A stretch of DNA of 55,456 bases from a bacterium (lineage in GTDB: Bacteria; Calescibacteriota; Calescibacteriia; Calescibacteriales; Calescibacteriaceae): the NCBI GenBank assembly GCA_030550715.1, contig JAUQOU010000004.1, positions 1 through 55,456 on the forward strand. Direction: 5' to 3'. The notes beneath the pieces are model-generated. The model was given only the letters and a program-made list of their open reading frames with translations, was not told the origin of the DNA and did no database searches. Of the stretch, positions 8,194 through 17,206 are shown one piece after another. Position 1 is the first letter of the stretch. Each line of letters begins with the position of its first letter. The translations under genes and the position numbers were made by a program.

Positions 8194-8634
8194 TTAATCT
8201 TTTTCTCTTGAGTTTTTTATAAGCACTATTTCGTCTGAGAATTTCTCTTCTTTTTTCATGATCGAGAGCAGTTCTCTCATTTTTATTTTTTCAAGAAGTT
8301 TTTGAGCTATTTCAAGCTCTTTTTTGGTTTCAACATATATCTCTCTTTTTTCTTCTTCAATTTCTAATGCTTCTTTGAGTTCATCTAATTTTTTTCTTTT
8401 CAAATCTCTGAGTGAATCTAAATAGTTCAGATAATTTGACACATACCATGCAGGAATTCCTTCTTCTTCTATCTTTTTTGAGAGGTCTTTTGCAGTTTTT
8501 TCCTTTTCTCTTTCTGTCTCTTCAATCTCTTTTTCTTTGAGCATTCTTTGTGATATAGCAGAGAGCAATTCTAACCTTTTTTTGTTTTCGTGTATCTTAC
8601 GCACATAAACGAGGAGATTATATAATTTTTTCAT
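8194..8634 (-). CDS. FliJ-like coiled-coil protein
   Basis: This 146-residue protein is almost entirely charged coiled coil with no signal peptide, and its size is typical of FliJ. FliJ is the cytoplasmic chaperone-escort and central stalk of the flagellar type III export ATPase. Sequence alone is weak evidence because FliJ is poorly conserved. Support comes from the next gene downstream (60 bp away), which encodes a MotE-like protein, since fliJ-motE is a common pair. The first 17 bases overlap the end of the polyprenyl synthase gene, implying translational coupling. Other small coiled-coil proteins remain possible. Confidence 0.5.
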   Translation of the reverse strand: MKKLYNLLVYVRKIHENKKRLELLSAISQRMLKEKEIEETEREKEKTAKDLSKKIEEEGIPAWYVSNYLNYLDSLRDLKRKKLDELKEALEIEEEKREIYVETKKELEIAQKLLEKIKMRELLSIMKKEEKFSDEIVLIKNSREKD

Positions 8635-9547
8635 ACCCTATTATTTCCTTTACTAAATATTTTAGCAATTCTATGTATTTAAAACCTTTTTTTGAAAGAG
8701 CTAATATGGTTTCTTCACAGGCGGAAAGGTATCTTTCAGCTCTGCTCACATTTGACCTCAAGAGTTTGTATGTCTTCTCTTTTCCAAGAGTTAGAAGAAT
8801 GTTCGGAGAGTTCATTTTTTTATCTTCTTCGACATCTTTTATATCGTCAATGGTCTGAAAAGCGAGTCCAAAGTGGTATCCGAACATATCAAGGTTTTTT
8901 CTGAGCAGTGAAACATTTTTTCTCATTTTCTCTGATTTTAATTTATTTGATTCTTCAAAGATTATAGCGGGGAGAACAGAAGATATTCTGAAAAGAGAAG
9001 AGGTTTTTTTTGATTGAATCTCAACTATGATTTTTTCTTTTTCACTTTGAGAATATGAGTTGAATTTTCCTTTTGACCAGAGGACATCTATAATTTGCCC
9101 TTCTATGACATCGCACATTTTTTCAAGAAAGAATTTTGAAGCTCTCGGGAACTGTGAGAGAGGAATTATTGATTTTGAAAGGAGCAGGTCTCCTATGAGA
9201 AGAGCTATTTCTTCTCCTGCTATCTTGAATATAGGGGGATTACCTCTTCTCTGGCTTGGTCTATCTATTATGTCATCGTGCACAAGTGTAAATGCGTGTG
9301 AAAGCTCTATTCCATAAGATACATACATTACGGTTTTTCTTGGAATACCGAGAGAGAGTGAGATCAGAGAAAAAAGCAGAGGTCGTATTCTCTTCCCAGA
9401 TGACATAACCGAATTTTCTACCATTTCTCTTGTTATATCTGAAAAATTCGAAAAATCTTCTTTTAAGCTTTTGCTTATGAACTTTTCAAGCTCATCTTTA
9501 AACGATTCTACCTTATTTTCAAGGTATTTTTGATTGCGAACTTCCAT
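8618..9547 (-). CDS. Polyprenyl diphosphate synthase (IspA/GGPP synthase type)
   Basis: This trans-prenyltransferase condenses isopentenyl diphosphate onto an allylic diphosphate. The first aspartate-rich motif is HDDIIDRPSQRRGNP, the second is DDIKDVEEDKK, and GKRIRP near the N-terminus binds diphosphate. The length of 309 residues is normal. The chain length of the product (farnesyl, geranylgeranyl or longer) cannot be fixed by eye. It begins with ATG at 9547 and its end overlaps the FliJ-like gene. No other isoprenoid pathway gene is adjacent. Confidence 0.9.
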   Translation of the reverse strand: MEVRNQKYLENKVESFKDELEKFISKSLKEDFSNFSDITREMVENSVMSSGKRIRPLLFSLISLSLGIPRKTVMYVSYGIELSHAFTLVHDDIIDRPSQRRGNPPIFKIAGEEIALLIGDLLLSKSIIPLSQFPRASKFFLEKMCDVIEGQIIDVLWSKGKFNSYSQSEKEKIIVEIQSKKTSSLFRISSVLPAIIFEESNKLKSEKMRKNVSLLRKNLDMFGYHFGLAFQTIDDIKDVEEDKKMNSPNILLTLGKEKTYKLLRSNVSRAERYLSACEETILALSKKGFKYIELLKYLVKEIIGYEKII

Positions 9548-9653
9548 AATCTATGAGTTTTTATGAACAGGAATGAATCTGTTTTTTTTTCAGTTTATTT
9601 TTTCGTTCTCTTGGAAATTTTTTATGGTTTTATTTTAATTCTGCTGGTTTTTA

Positions 9654-11078
9654 TTATTCCTCTTCATCTTCTTTTGATTTTTCGCTCTCTTCAAGTTTGA
9701 GTTCTTTGAGTTTGTTTCTCAGAGTTCTTACTGTTATTCCGAGGAGCTTTGCTGCTCTGGTTTTATTTCCGCCAGTTTTTTCAAGTGCTTTTAATATAAA
9801 AACCTTTTCCATATTTTTTATGTTCAGGTCATCTGTAATAGGCATTTGAAATCCCGATAGGCTATAAATATTTTTCTTTTCGTAATTTATTACCTCTTTT
9901 CCTTCTGATATTTCTTTACCATCGGTTTTATTCAGATTGATGTTCTGAATTTCATAAGAAGAAAAAACAATGCTTTCGGGGGTTATAAACGATTCTTTAC
10001 CACCTGTCCAGCTCAGAATAAAAGCTCTTTCCACAACATTTTGAAGTTCTCTTACATTTCCTGGCCAGTCGTATTTTAGAAGTTTCTCATATGCTTTCTC
10101 AGACATAGATATATTTACCTCATACTTTTTTGATAGCTTTTTGAGAAAGTATCTTGTGAGAGGAATTATATCATCTCGCCTTTCTCTTAAAGGGGGAATT
10201 CTTATGGGTATTACAGATATTCTGTAGAAAAGGTCTTCTCTGAATTTTCCTTCTTTCACGAGTTTTTCTATATCTTTGTTTGTGGTGCAGATTATTCTGA
10301 CATCAATTTTTATTGGGTTTTGAGAATACTGACCTAATCTTTCAACCTGTTTTTCCTGAATTACTCTGAGGATTTTGGGCTGGAGATGGAGAGGCATATC
10401 TCCGATTTCGTCAAGGAGTAGCGTTCCTCCGTCTGCGAGTTCAAATTTTCCTGGTTTTCTTCTTTCTGCTCCTGTGAAAGCACCTTTTTCATATCCGAAG
10501 AGTTCCGCCTCAAGCAGGGTATCTGGTATTGCTGACATATTTACTGCCACGAAGGGTCTTCCTGCTCTTGGACTTGCTTTGTGTATGTATTTTGCGAGCA
10601 TCTCCTTTCCTACTCCTGATTCTCCAAGTATCAGAACTGTTGAATCTGTTTTCGCTACCTGTCTTGCTACTTTTAGAAGATTTCTCATCGTTTCACTTCC
10701 GAATACGAATTCCCAGTCAGATTCATCTATGAGTGATTCTATTTTTCGTATCAGTTCCTCTGGGGTTATATCTCCCTTCCTTACAAAATCTGATGCTCCG
10801 AGCTTTGTTGCTGCTACTGCTGTTGGTATATCTCCAAAAGCTGTTATCATAATAAACGGAGTGGATATTCCGAGATTTCTCATTTTTTGCAGGAGCTCAA
10901 GCCCTGACATTCCCGGTAATTTCAGGTCGCACAACACAACCGAAAAATTTTTCTCTTGTAGAACTTCTAATGCTTCTTCTGCTGTTAAAGCAATGTGGAC
11001 TGAAAACTTTCTTTGAAGGAAATCTTTTATTGACTTTGCAACCTGAATGTCATCTTCTACTAAAAGAACATCAATCAT
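9654..11078 (-). CDS. NtrC-family sigma-54-dependent response regulator
   Basis: This 474-residue regulator has the full NtrC layout. The receiver domain (~1-115) carries acidic residues E8-D9-D10 and phospho-acceptor D51 in CDLKLPG. The AAA+ domain (~128-360) carries Walker A GESGVGKE, the sigma-54 contact loop GAFTGA and Walker B TLLLDEIGD. A Fis-type helix-turn-helix follows at ~430-465 (GGNKTRAAKLLGITVRTLR). No sensor kinase is adjacent, so it is an orphan in this window. A TAAAAT hexamer lies 7 nt before the ATG with no Shine-Dalgarno sequence. The targets are unknown; flagellar control is one possibility because FliJ-like and MotE-like genes are nearby, but that is inference. Confidence 0.93.
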   Translation of the reverse strand: MIDVLLVEDDIQVAKSIKDFLQRKFSVHIALTAEEALEVLQEKNFSVVLCDLKLPGMSGLELLQKMRNLGISTPFIMITAFGDIPTAVAATKLGASDFVRKGDITPEELIRKIESLIDESDWEFVFGSETMRNLLKVARQVAKTDSTVLILGESGVGKEMLAKYIHKASPRAGRPFVAVNMSAIPDTLLEAELFGYEKGAFTGAERRKPGKFELADGGTLLLDEIGDMPLHLQPKILRVIQEKQVERLGQYSQNPIKIDVRIICTTNKDIEKLVKEGKFREDLFYRISVIPIRIPPLRERRDDIIPLTRYFLKKLSKKYEVNISMSEKAYEKLLKYDWPGNVRELQNVVERAFILSWTGGKESFITPESIVFSSYEIQNINLNKTDGKEISEGKEVINYEKKNIYSLSGFQMPITDDLNIKNMEKVFILKALEKTGGNKTRAAKLLGITVRTLRNKLKELKLEESEKSKEDEEE

Positions 11079-11238
11079 ATTATAAATTTTATCTTTTTTT
11101 GCTAACTATATTTTTTCTTCGCGGGAACAAAAATAATAAAAAATATTCAGGAAAGGTTTAATTTTTGATTTCAAAGAAGAATAAAATTTTTATTGAAAAA
11201 TTCTCATCAAGATAACTAAATTTTTTTAAGCGGAGAAG

Positions 11239-12144
11239 ATGGTTTTTGGAGAAAAAGAAAAGAGATACAGGAGAAAAGGGAAGATAAAAATAAAAGTTGA
11301 GTTTGAAGATAAGATTTTTCACTTTGAGCTTTCTGGATGGAGGAGATATTTTTTAGCTCTACCGATAATTGCTTTCTACTTTTTAGCTATAAATTGGTTT
11401 GTATCTCTTTCTAGAATAAACGAATTGAAGAGAATGAAAAGTTTTATAGAGGGGAAAAGTGCAGATCAGGAGTTTGTTATAATGAGAGCAAAAGATTTGA
11501 GAGAAAGTATAGAGACATTGGATATGTTAAGAAGGTCGTTTGTTGAGCTCGTGAATTTGAAAGATGTTGAGGAGAATAGAAATATTTCAATCTTTGATGG
11601 AGAGGGAAACAAAAGTATTTTCTTGTTTGCGGGTTTTGATGGCTTAAATGAGAACGAGAGGAAGAACTTTTTTTACAAGATTGATAGTATAGCAAAAGAT
11701 ATGAAGTTTGCTTATGATAAATTGAAGGAGAGAAATTTGGTTTTTGAGTATTTTCCTACTATAAGTCCTGTGAAAGGTGGTTTTATAACAAGCGGATTTG
11801 GTTATAGGACTCATCCGGTTCACGGGAACAATCAGTTTCATTCGGGGATAGATATTTCGGTAAGTTATGGTAGTCCCGTTTATGCTACTGCGAGCGGGAA
11901 AGTGATAAGAGCGAGGTCATCCCAGGAAAACGGAAAATACATAGTAATAAAGCATATAAACAATATAACCACTGTTTATCTTCACCTATCAAGTATACTC
12001 GTCAGGGAAGGAGATTTTGTGAAAAAGGGGCAAATTATAGGGAAAGTCGGGGATTCCGGATTAGCAACGGGACCACATCTTCACTATGAGGTGACTTACA
12101 ACGGGCGTCCGATAGACCCGCTTTTGTTTATAATAGAAGAATGA
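11239..12144 (+). CDS. M23 family metallopeptidase, membrane anchored
   Basis: This is a probable peptidoglycan endopeptidase or LytM-type regulator acting in the periplasm. A single transmembrane helix at ~residues 35-55 is followed by a helical linker and the M23 (LytM) domain from ~185 to the end. Zinc ligand motifs are HSGID and HLHYE, plus VYLHLS. GFGYRTHPV opens the domain. GGAGAAG directly precedes ATG 11239 and can act as a ribosome binding site. The stop codon overlaps the start of the decayed methyltransferase by four bases (ATGA). It is divergent from the NtrC-type gene across a 160 bp AT-rich spacer. Confidence 0.88.
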   Translation: MVFGEKEKRYRRKGKIKIKVEFEDKIFHFELSGWRRYFLALPIIAFYFLAINWFVSLSRINELKRMKSFIEGKSADQEFVIMRAKDLRESIETLDMLRRSFVELVNLKDVEENRNISIFDGEGNKSIFLFAGFDGLNENERKNFFYKIDSIAKDMKFAYDKLKERNLVFEYFPTISPVKGGFITSGFGYRTHPVHGNNQFHSGIDISVSYGSPVYATASGKVIRARSSQENGKYIVIKHINNITTVYLHLSSILVREGDFVKKGQIIGKVGDSGLATGPHLHYEVTYNGRPIDPLLFIIEE

Positions 12145-13648
12145 GCATTTTCATAAATAAGGGAAAGGATATTTTGAGAGATAAGGAAAAGGGCTTGAGC
12201 GACGAGGAACTCGGCAAAAAATATAATGTTTCCCTCAAATACATTGAAAGATTGATAGTAAAAGAAAAAGGCGTCAATATAAGCAGATTAAACAAAATAA
12301 AGAAAATCATAAGATTTGAGCCAGAGAATTTTCAGGAAGAAAAAACAAGTGTATAGAGCTTCAAGCGAAGAGGGGATTGGGCAACACATACCGGGAATTA
12401 CAGAGGTAATTGGTCCCCTTACGTACCCAGAAATGTAATTTTAAAATACTCATCTCCTGGGGATCTTGTTCTTGATTACTTTTGTGGTTCAGGAACAACC
12501 GCAATTGAATGCAAACTCCTTGGCAGGAAATGTATAGCTATTGATATAAACGATAAAGCAATTGAATTGGCAAAGGAAAACTTGAATTTCAACATTCCTC
12601 CCACGCTTTTTTCAAATAAATTTGAAGTTTATGAACCAGAACTCATTGTTGGCGATGCACGGGATTTATCATTTATAAAAGATAATTCTGTTGACCTTAT
12701 CTGCTCTCATCCACCTTATGCAAATATAATTCAATATACAGATGGTAAGGCAGGGGACTTATTCTTTTCTTGATGTTGATGACTTTCTTTCTGAGATGCA
12801 AAAAGTTGCAAAGGAGAGTTTTAGAGTTCTAAAACCCGGAAAAAAAATGTGCTATTTTAATAGGAGATATTAGAAGGAAAAAATACATTGTTCCTCTTGG
12901 ATTTAAGCTTATAGATGTTTATTTGAGAGAAGGATTTGAATTTTACGAACTTGTCATAAAAAGGCAACACAATTGCAAAACAACTGGCTTTTGGTATGAA
13001 AAAAGCTTGAAACAAAATTTCTTACTTTTAGCACATGAATACTTGGCGATTTTTGAAAAACCATCAAAGGAAGAAAATAAAAAAGAGACAGCAAAGAATA
13101 ACTTTGAATTTATTACAAAAGAACTGAAATTAACACCTGAGCTACCTGAAAGGTTTGAAACAACAAGTGTATGGATATTACCTTCTGATAATTTTGATAA
13201 AAGATTAAACGCTAATGTTCTATTGCGTTATTCTCAGGGGAATTATCTGGTTTTAGATTTTTCAATCAATGAAAGTGAATTTTCAAGCGAAAGAGCAGAA
13301 GAATTGATGGAGTTAGACCTTCTGTTTATCAAATCATCGTTTTTATCGGAAATTCATGTTTCTAAAAGTATGGTAGAGAAGTTCTTAGATGAGTTAAAAA
13401 AACTTGTTTATAATAAATTGCCCTTTGTAAAAGATGGAGGTTATTTGGTTGTTCAGGTCAAAGATGTCAGAATAGGAAAATATATAGAGCCAATAGCTAA
13501 AAGAGTTATTGATACACTTTCTACAAACTCTCTGAAAATTAAGGAAATTGTGATTGCGGTCCCAGATGTTTCAATTTATTCTTAAAACAACTCGGAATAC
13601 CTCTCAATCGTTCATCAATACTTACTAATTTACGAGGTAAGGAGATGA
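12141..13648 (+). pseudogene. Decayed site-specific DNA methyltransferase (N6-adenine/N4-cytosine type)
   Basis: Joined across its lesions, this locus encodes an ~500-residue DNA methyltransferase. It has an N-terminal helix-turn-helix (SDEELGKKYNVSLKYIERL), the SAM motif DYFCGSGTTAIE and catalytic-type SHPPYAN. Four lesions break it. TAG at 12354 stands where relatives, as I recall them, have Trp before S-F-x-x-R-G-D-W. A frameshift at ~12755-12768 moves the frame to LDVDDFLSEMQ. A further frameshift falls in the A8 run 12840-12847. TAA at 13583 is followed in frame by NNSEYLSIVHQYLLIYEVRR and a natural-looking stop at 13646. The start overlaps the M23 stop, and the end overlaps the next reading frame (ATGA). 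Loss of function is nearly certain unless several base calls are wrong. Confidence 0.85.
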
Positions 13649-14113
13649 AAGAAATAAGACCTGGTGAAAAGTGGAGAGGCAAAAGGATATTAGAGATGAC
13701 TCCTAAACATGCTCATTTTTTGATAGATTTTTATGGGAAGCGGTGTAATAATAAGGAAAAAGCTGAAAAGTTGTTTGAATCAATAATTAGAATATGGAAT
13801 AATTGAGGATATTGACGCTGTTCTTATGGATTTAGCGAGCTTTGAATTTCCAGGTTATCCAATAGATTACATACTTTATGATTTAAAGTGGATTTTAGAG
13901 CAAGAAGATATCAATTTCAAAGGACGACCGCAAAAGAAGCAAGAAGAAATAAACAGAGTTTTTGAATGTCTCAATATAACTGTACCACAGAACAGAGAGG
14001 GAAGTCATCTTGCTATTGCGATGTTTGGAGAAATTCTTCTTGGAATTCATCCAGTGGAAGCATTAATAAAAGCAGGTCTTGATATAAAGCCAATCAAGAA
14101 TTTGAGAGGGTAA
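13645..14113 (+). pseudogene. Decayed partner gene of the methyltransferase (possible restriction enzyme)
   Basis: The ATG at 13645 overlaps the methyltransferase stop (ATGA), so the two were translationally coupled. The first frame gives ~50 residues starting MKEIRPGEKWRGKR and stops at 13804. One extra base near 13791-13797 shifts the frame. After correction the protein continues IIEDIDAVLMDLASFEFPGYPIDYILYDLKW and on to the stop at 14111, about 155 residues in all. I do not recognise the family. Coupling to a methyltransferase makes a restriction endonuclease or specificity partner plausible. The 50 bases after it up to aspS show nothing notable. Confidence 0.65.
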
Positions 14114-14163
14114 GATTTTTTTACTAAATTACCTCGCTTGCTGTGATTTAGCAGAATGATTTG

Positions 14164-16035
14164 CTACTTATTATTTTTCTTTTCTTCGGTTTTTATTATT
14201 ATTCCGAGTTCGTCAAGTTGTTTTTGGTAGACCTCAGACGGCGCACCGGTGATATGACATATACCACTTTGGCTTTTCGGGAAAGGAATAACTTCTCTTA
14301 TGCTTTCTTCTTCTGCCATCAAAGCCACAAGACGGTCGAGTCCCAAAGCTATACCCCCATGAGGAGGAGCCCCGTATCTTAAAGCGTTTATGAACCATCC
14401 AAACCTTTCTTCAACTTCTTCATCAGACAGATTGAGTATTCTGAAAATTTTTCTCTGAAGCTCGGGGCTGTGAATTCTTATTGAGCCCCCTCCTATTTCT
14501 TCTCCGTTAAGAACAATATCATAAGCTCTTGCTCTTACTTTGAGCGGATCTGATTCGAGAATTGCAATATCTTCTTCTTTGGGTGATGTGAATGGATGAT
14601 GTTCTGAAACAAATCTTTTTTCTGTCTCATCATAGGAAAAGAGGGGGAAATCTACGACCCATACGAAATTGAATCCTTTTTTGTAAAATCCGAACTCTTT
14701 TGAGATTATTTTCATCACTCTTGATATTATTGAACGTGCTTTTCCTTCTTCTTCTGCTACTGCGAAGACAACTCCGTTTTTCTGGCATATTTCTGATATT
14801 GATTTTTTTTCTTCTTCTGATAGAAATTTCATAATTGGGCTTGCGGAGATCTCTCCGTTTCTGACGACGAACCACATAAGCCCTCCTGCTCCCATGCTCT
14901 TTGCCTCTCTCTCTAATGAAACAAGTTTTGACTTTGAAATCTCAATATCTTTTACACCAAAGCCGAGTACTTTTCCTTCGTTTTCTATAACTCTCCTTAT
15001 GAAATCAAGCTTGCTTCCAGAGAAAATTTCGGTGAGGTTTTGGATTGAAAATGGTATAGATATGTCGGGTTTATCTGTTCCATATTTTTCAATTGATTCT
15101 TTGTATGTGATGCGTGGGAATGGAATTTGAAGTTCAATACCGAGTGATTCTTTAAAGACAAATTGTATTAGTTCTTCAACGGTTCTTATTATATCTTCTT
15201 CTACTACGAAAGACATTTCTATATCAACTTGTGTGAATTCTGGCTGTCTATCTGCTCGCAGGTCTTCATCTCTGAAACATCTTACTATCTGGAAGTATCT
15301 TTCAAATCCGGCTACTTGAAGTATTTGCTTGAAAAGTTGAGGAGATTGAGGGAGGGCGTAAAATTTCCCTTTGTATATTCGGGAGGGAACAAGGAAATCC
15401 CTCGCTCCTTCGGGAGTGCTTTTTGTTAAGAAAGGAGTTTCAATTTCAATGAAACTTCTGCTCCAGAGAAACTCTCTTATCTTGCGAGATACAAGATGTC
15501 TCAAAAGAATGTTGCGTCTCATTTTCTCTCTTCTGAGGTCTATATACCTATATTTGAGCCGAATCTCCTCAGAAATTTCTTTTTTATCTTTGGGAGAGAA
15601 TGGGGGATGTTCTGATTTAGATAAAATATCAAAGTTATCAGCTATGATTTCAACTTTTCCTGTACTTATATTTGGATTCTCTGTTCCTTCTGGTCTTCTT
15701 TCAACTTTTCCCTCAATTTTCAGTACCCAAAAGTCCCCTATTTCGTCAAGTTCTGAAAGCTTTTGTGGTGGTATGTTAGAAGGTCTGATGACTACCTGGA
15801 CCTTTCCGCTCATATCTACGAGGTCTAAAAATTTCACTCCACCGTGATCCCTTATGCTTTCTACCCATCCTGCCAGTTTTATTTTTTTCCCTATGAGTTC
15901 TTCTGATACCTGACCGCACCCTATATCTTTACTGTGAGTAGATAGAGAAGAGTTTATGACCTTTTTTATGACTTCTTGCAAACTTATACTCTCAGTTGAT
16001 GGAATTGATTTTTTGACTTCCGAACCTTCTGCCAT
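14164..16035 (-). CDS. aspS: Aspartyl-tRNA synthetase, bacterial type
   Basis: This class II synthetase charges tRNA-Asp, and possibly tRNA-Asn. At 623 residues it has the bacterial architecture. An OB-fold anticodon-binding domain comes after an unusual ~45-residue N-terminal extension. The catalytic core carries motif 2 FRDEDLRADRQPEFTQ, then the GAD insertion (~residues 330-460), and motif 3 GLDRLVAL near the C-terminus. The ATG at 16035 has GATAAT 10 nt upstream and no Shine-Dalgarno sequence. Whether it is discriminating or non-discriminating cannot be judged here. Confidence 0.95.
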   Translation of the reverse strand: MAEGSEVKKSIPSTESISLQEVIKKVINSSLSTHSKDIGCGQVSEELIGKKIKLAGWVESIRDHGGVKFLDLVDMSGKVQVVIRPSNIPPQKLSELDEIGDFWVLKIEGKVERRPEGTENPNISTGKVEIIADNFDILSKSEHPPFSPKDKKEISEEIRLKYRYIDLRREKMRRNILLRHLVSRKIREFLWSRSFIEIETPFLTKSTPEGARDFLVPSRIYKGKFYALPQSPQLFKQILQVAGFERYFQIVRCFRDEDLRADRQPEFTQVDIEMSFVVEEDIIRTVEELIQFVFKESLGIELQIPFPRITYKESIEKYGTDKPDISIPFSIQNLTEIFSGSKLDFIRRVIENEGKVLGFGVKDIEISKSKLVSLEREAKSMGAGGLMWFVVRNGEISASPIMKFLSEEEKKSISEICQKNGVVFAVAEEEGKARSIISRVMKIISKEFGFYKKGFNFVWVVDFPLFSYDETEKRFVSEHHPFTSPKEEDIAILESDPLKVRARAYDIVLNGEEIGGGSIRIHSPELQRKIFRILNLSDEEVEERFGWFINALRYGAPPHGGIALGLDRLVALMAEEESIREVIPFPKSQSGICHITGAPSEVYQKQLDELGIIIKTEEKKNNK

Positions 16036-16045
16036 AAATTAAAGG

Positions 16046-16060
16046 ATTATCATTTGATAA
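16046..16060 (-). promoter_or_regulatory. Candidate -10 element and short palindrome upstream of aspS
   Basis: On the minus strand GATAAT (complement of 16046-16051) lies 10 nt before the aspS ATG. It overlaps the inverted repeat TTATCA-TT-TGATAA (16047-16060). The spacing suggests transcription starting at or next to the ATG. The palindrome may be an operator or chance in AT-rich DNA. Confidence 0.35.
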
Positions 16061-16132
16061 CTTCGCTTTACTTTTTGCAATCAATTAGTGTATTTGCAAA
16101 TTTTACAAATATCTTCATTGACTTTTTTTAAA

Positions 16133-17149
16133 TTATCTGAGTATATGCTCGATTTTTTCAAATGACTCTTTTTCAAGAAGGTAAATTTCGCCTGCCAATT
16201 TTTTTGGTATCTGCATATCTTCTTTTTCTACTTTCGGTTTTTCTGATAGTTCTTTTAGCTTAAAGGCAAGTTGTCTCCACTTTTCAGCAGATTTGAGCAT
16301 AATCTCGCCTGCTTCTTTCAAAATTTCTCCTTCTTTTCCTCCTAAGATTTTAGACGAATCTTTCAGAAAATCTGAGTACATATATCTGAAAGAACCTCCT
16401 CCTGTCCCTCTTCTTTCTATGACTTGATAAGCAAATCTTAAAGTCCAGCTTACGTTTTTGGATTCAGCCCACATTTCAATAGTATCTGCGAATTTTCTCA
16501 TAGCTTTTAACCCCATGAAATCCTGCTCTACTTTCAGCATTCTGAAAACGACCTTGCTTATAGATTTTATTATGCTTTCCCGATCAAACTTCACATAAAA
16601 TTTTTCTACTGGCATTATGTGGTTTTCAAGTTCAAAAAATGCAATTACTTTCTCTGGTGGGTTCATAGCATTAGCCAAATCTTTTTCCGATACTTTTTGA
16701 GGTTCTTGAAAAGAGCTATCTGAGACAATAAAGTTTGTCCCGTTTTCTGTCTCTTCGTATCCGAATATAACGAGTTCGTGTCCCGGAAAATGAACTGGTT
16801 TAGGGTAATAAGGGAGATAGTAGAGGTCTGTTCTTGCTAAAACTGGCACTTTTTCATCTATATATTTTTTTATTTTATCTTTGGGGAAGTAGTTATATGT
16901 TTCCCATTCCTTATCTATTCCGGAGTTTTCAAAGAAATCTTTGACGAGTAAAGGATTTCTTCCTCCGATTGAGTATTCAGCACCTCCGAATCCATTTTTC
17001 ATGTAGAAAAAAAGGAGACCTGAGGCGAGTCCGAATATGTTATGTTCTTCAATATCATTTCCGTAAAACTTTGCAAGGTTCCACAGAGAAGTGGAGCCGC
17101 AGTTTTTTCCGGGAGAATGCTCAAAACCTTCTATTATAGCCCTTTTCAT
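16133..17149 (-). CDS. BtrH N-terminal / DUF4872 domain protein
   Basis: The first ~190 residues match the BtrH N-terminal domain, a papain-like fold named after the butirosin acyltransferase BtrH. They carry GKNCGSTSLWNLAKFYG at the N-terminus, with Cys as the likely nucleophile, and a later PGHELVIFGY histidine segment. The C-terminal half is helical and resembles the DUF4872 partner domain. The protein could be an acyltransferase or peptidase-like enzyme, but the substrate is unknown and no antibiotic gene cluster surrounds it. CATAAT sits 10 nt before the ATG with no Shine-Dalgarno sequence, so it is probably a single transcription unit. Confidence 0.72.
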   Translation of the reverse strand: MKRAIIEGFEHSPGKNCGSTSLWNLAKFYGNDIEEHNIFGLASGLLFFYMKNGFGGAEYSIGGRNPLLVKDFFENSGIDKEWETYNYFPKDKIKKYIDEKVPVLARTDLYYLPYYPKPVHFPGHELVIFGYEETENGTNFIVSDSSFQEPQKVSEKDLANAMNPPEKVIAFFELENHIMPVEKFYVKFDRESIIKSISKVVFRMLKVEQDFMGLKAMRKFADTIEMWAESKNVSWTLRFAYQVIERRGTGGGSFRYMYSDFLKDSSKILGGKEGEILKEAGEIMLKSAEKWRQLAFKLKELSEKPKVEKEDMQIPKKLAGEIYLLEKESFEKIEHILR

Positions 17150-17206
17150 ATCAAAAAAGATTATGGGAGAGAAGTATTTAGTTTATGAGCGGGAAAAATT
17201 CTGAAT

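Noticed and set aside
10375-11016. 213-codon plus-strand frame opposite the NtrC-type regulator
   Set aside because: It is the antisense shadow of a clearly conserved AAA+ gene, with low-complexity Ser/Phe/Pro composition.
12840-12847. A8 run as a programmed frameshift site in the methyltransferase
   Set aside because: Other lesions in the same gene (two nonsense codons and a second frameshift) make decay a simpler explanation.
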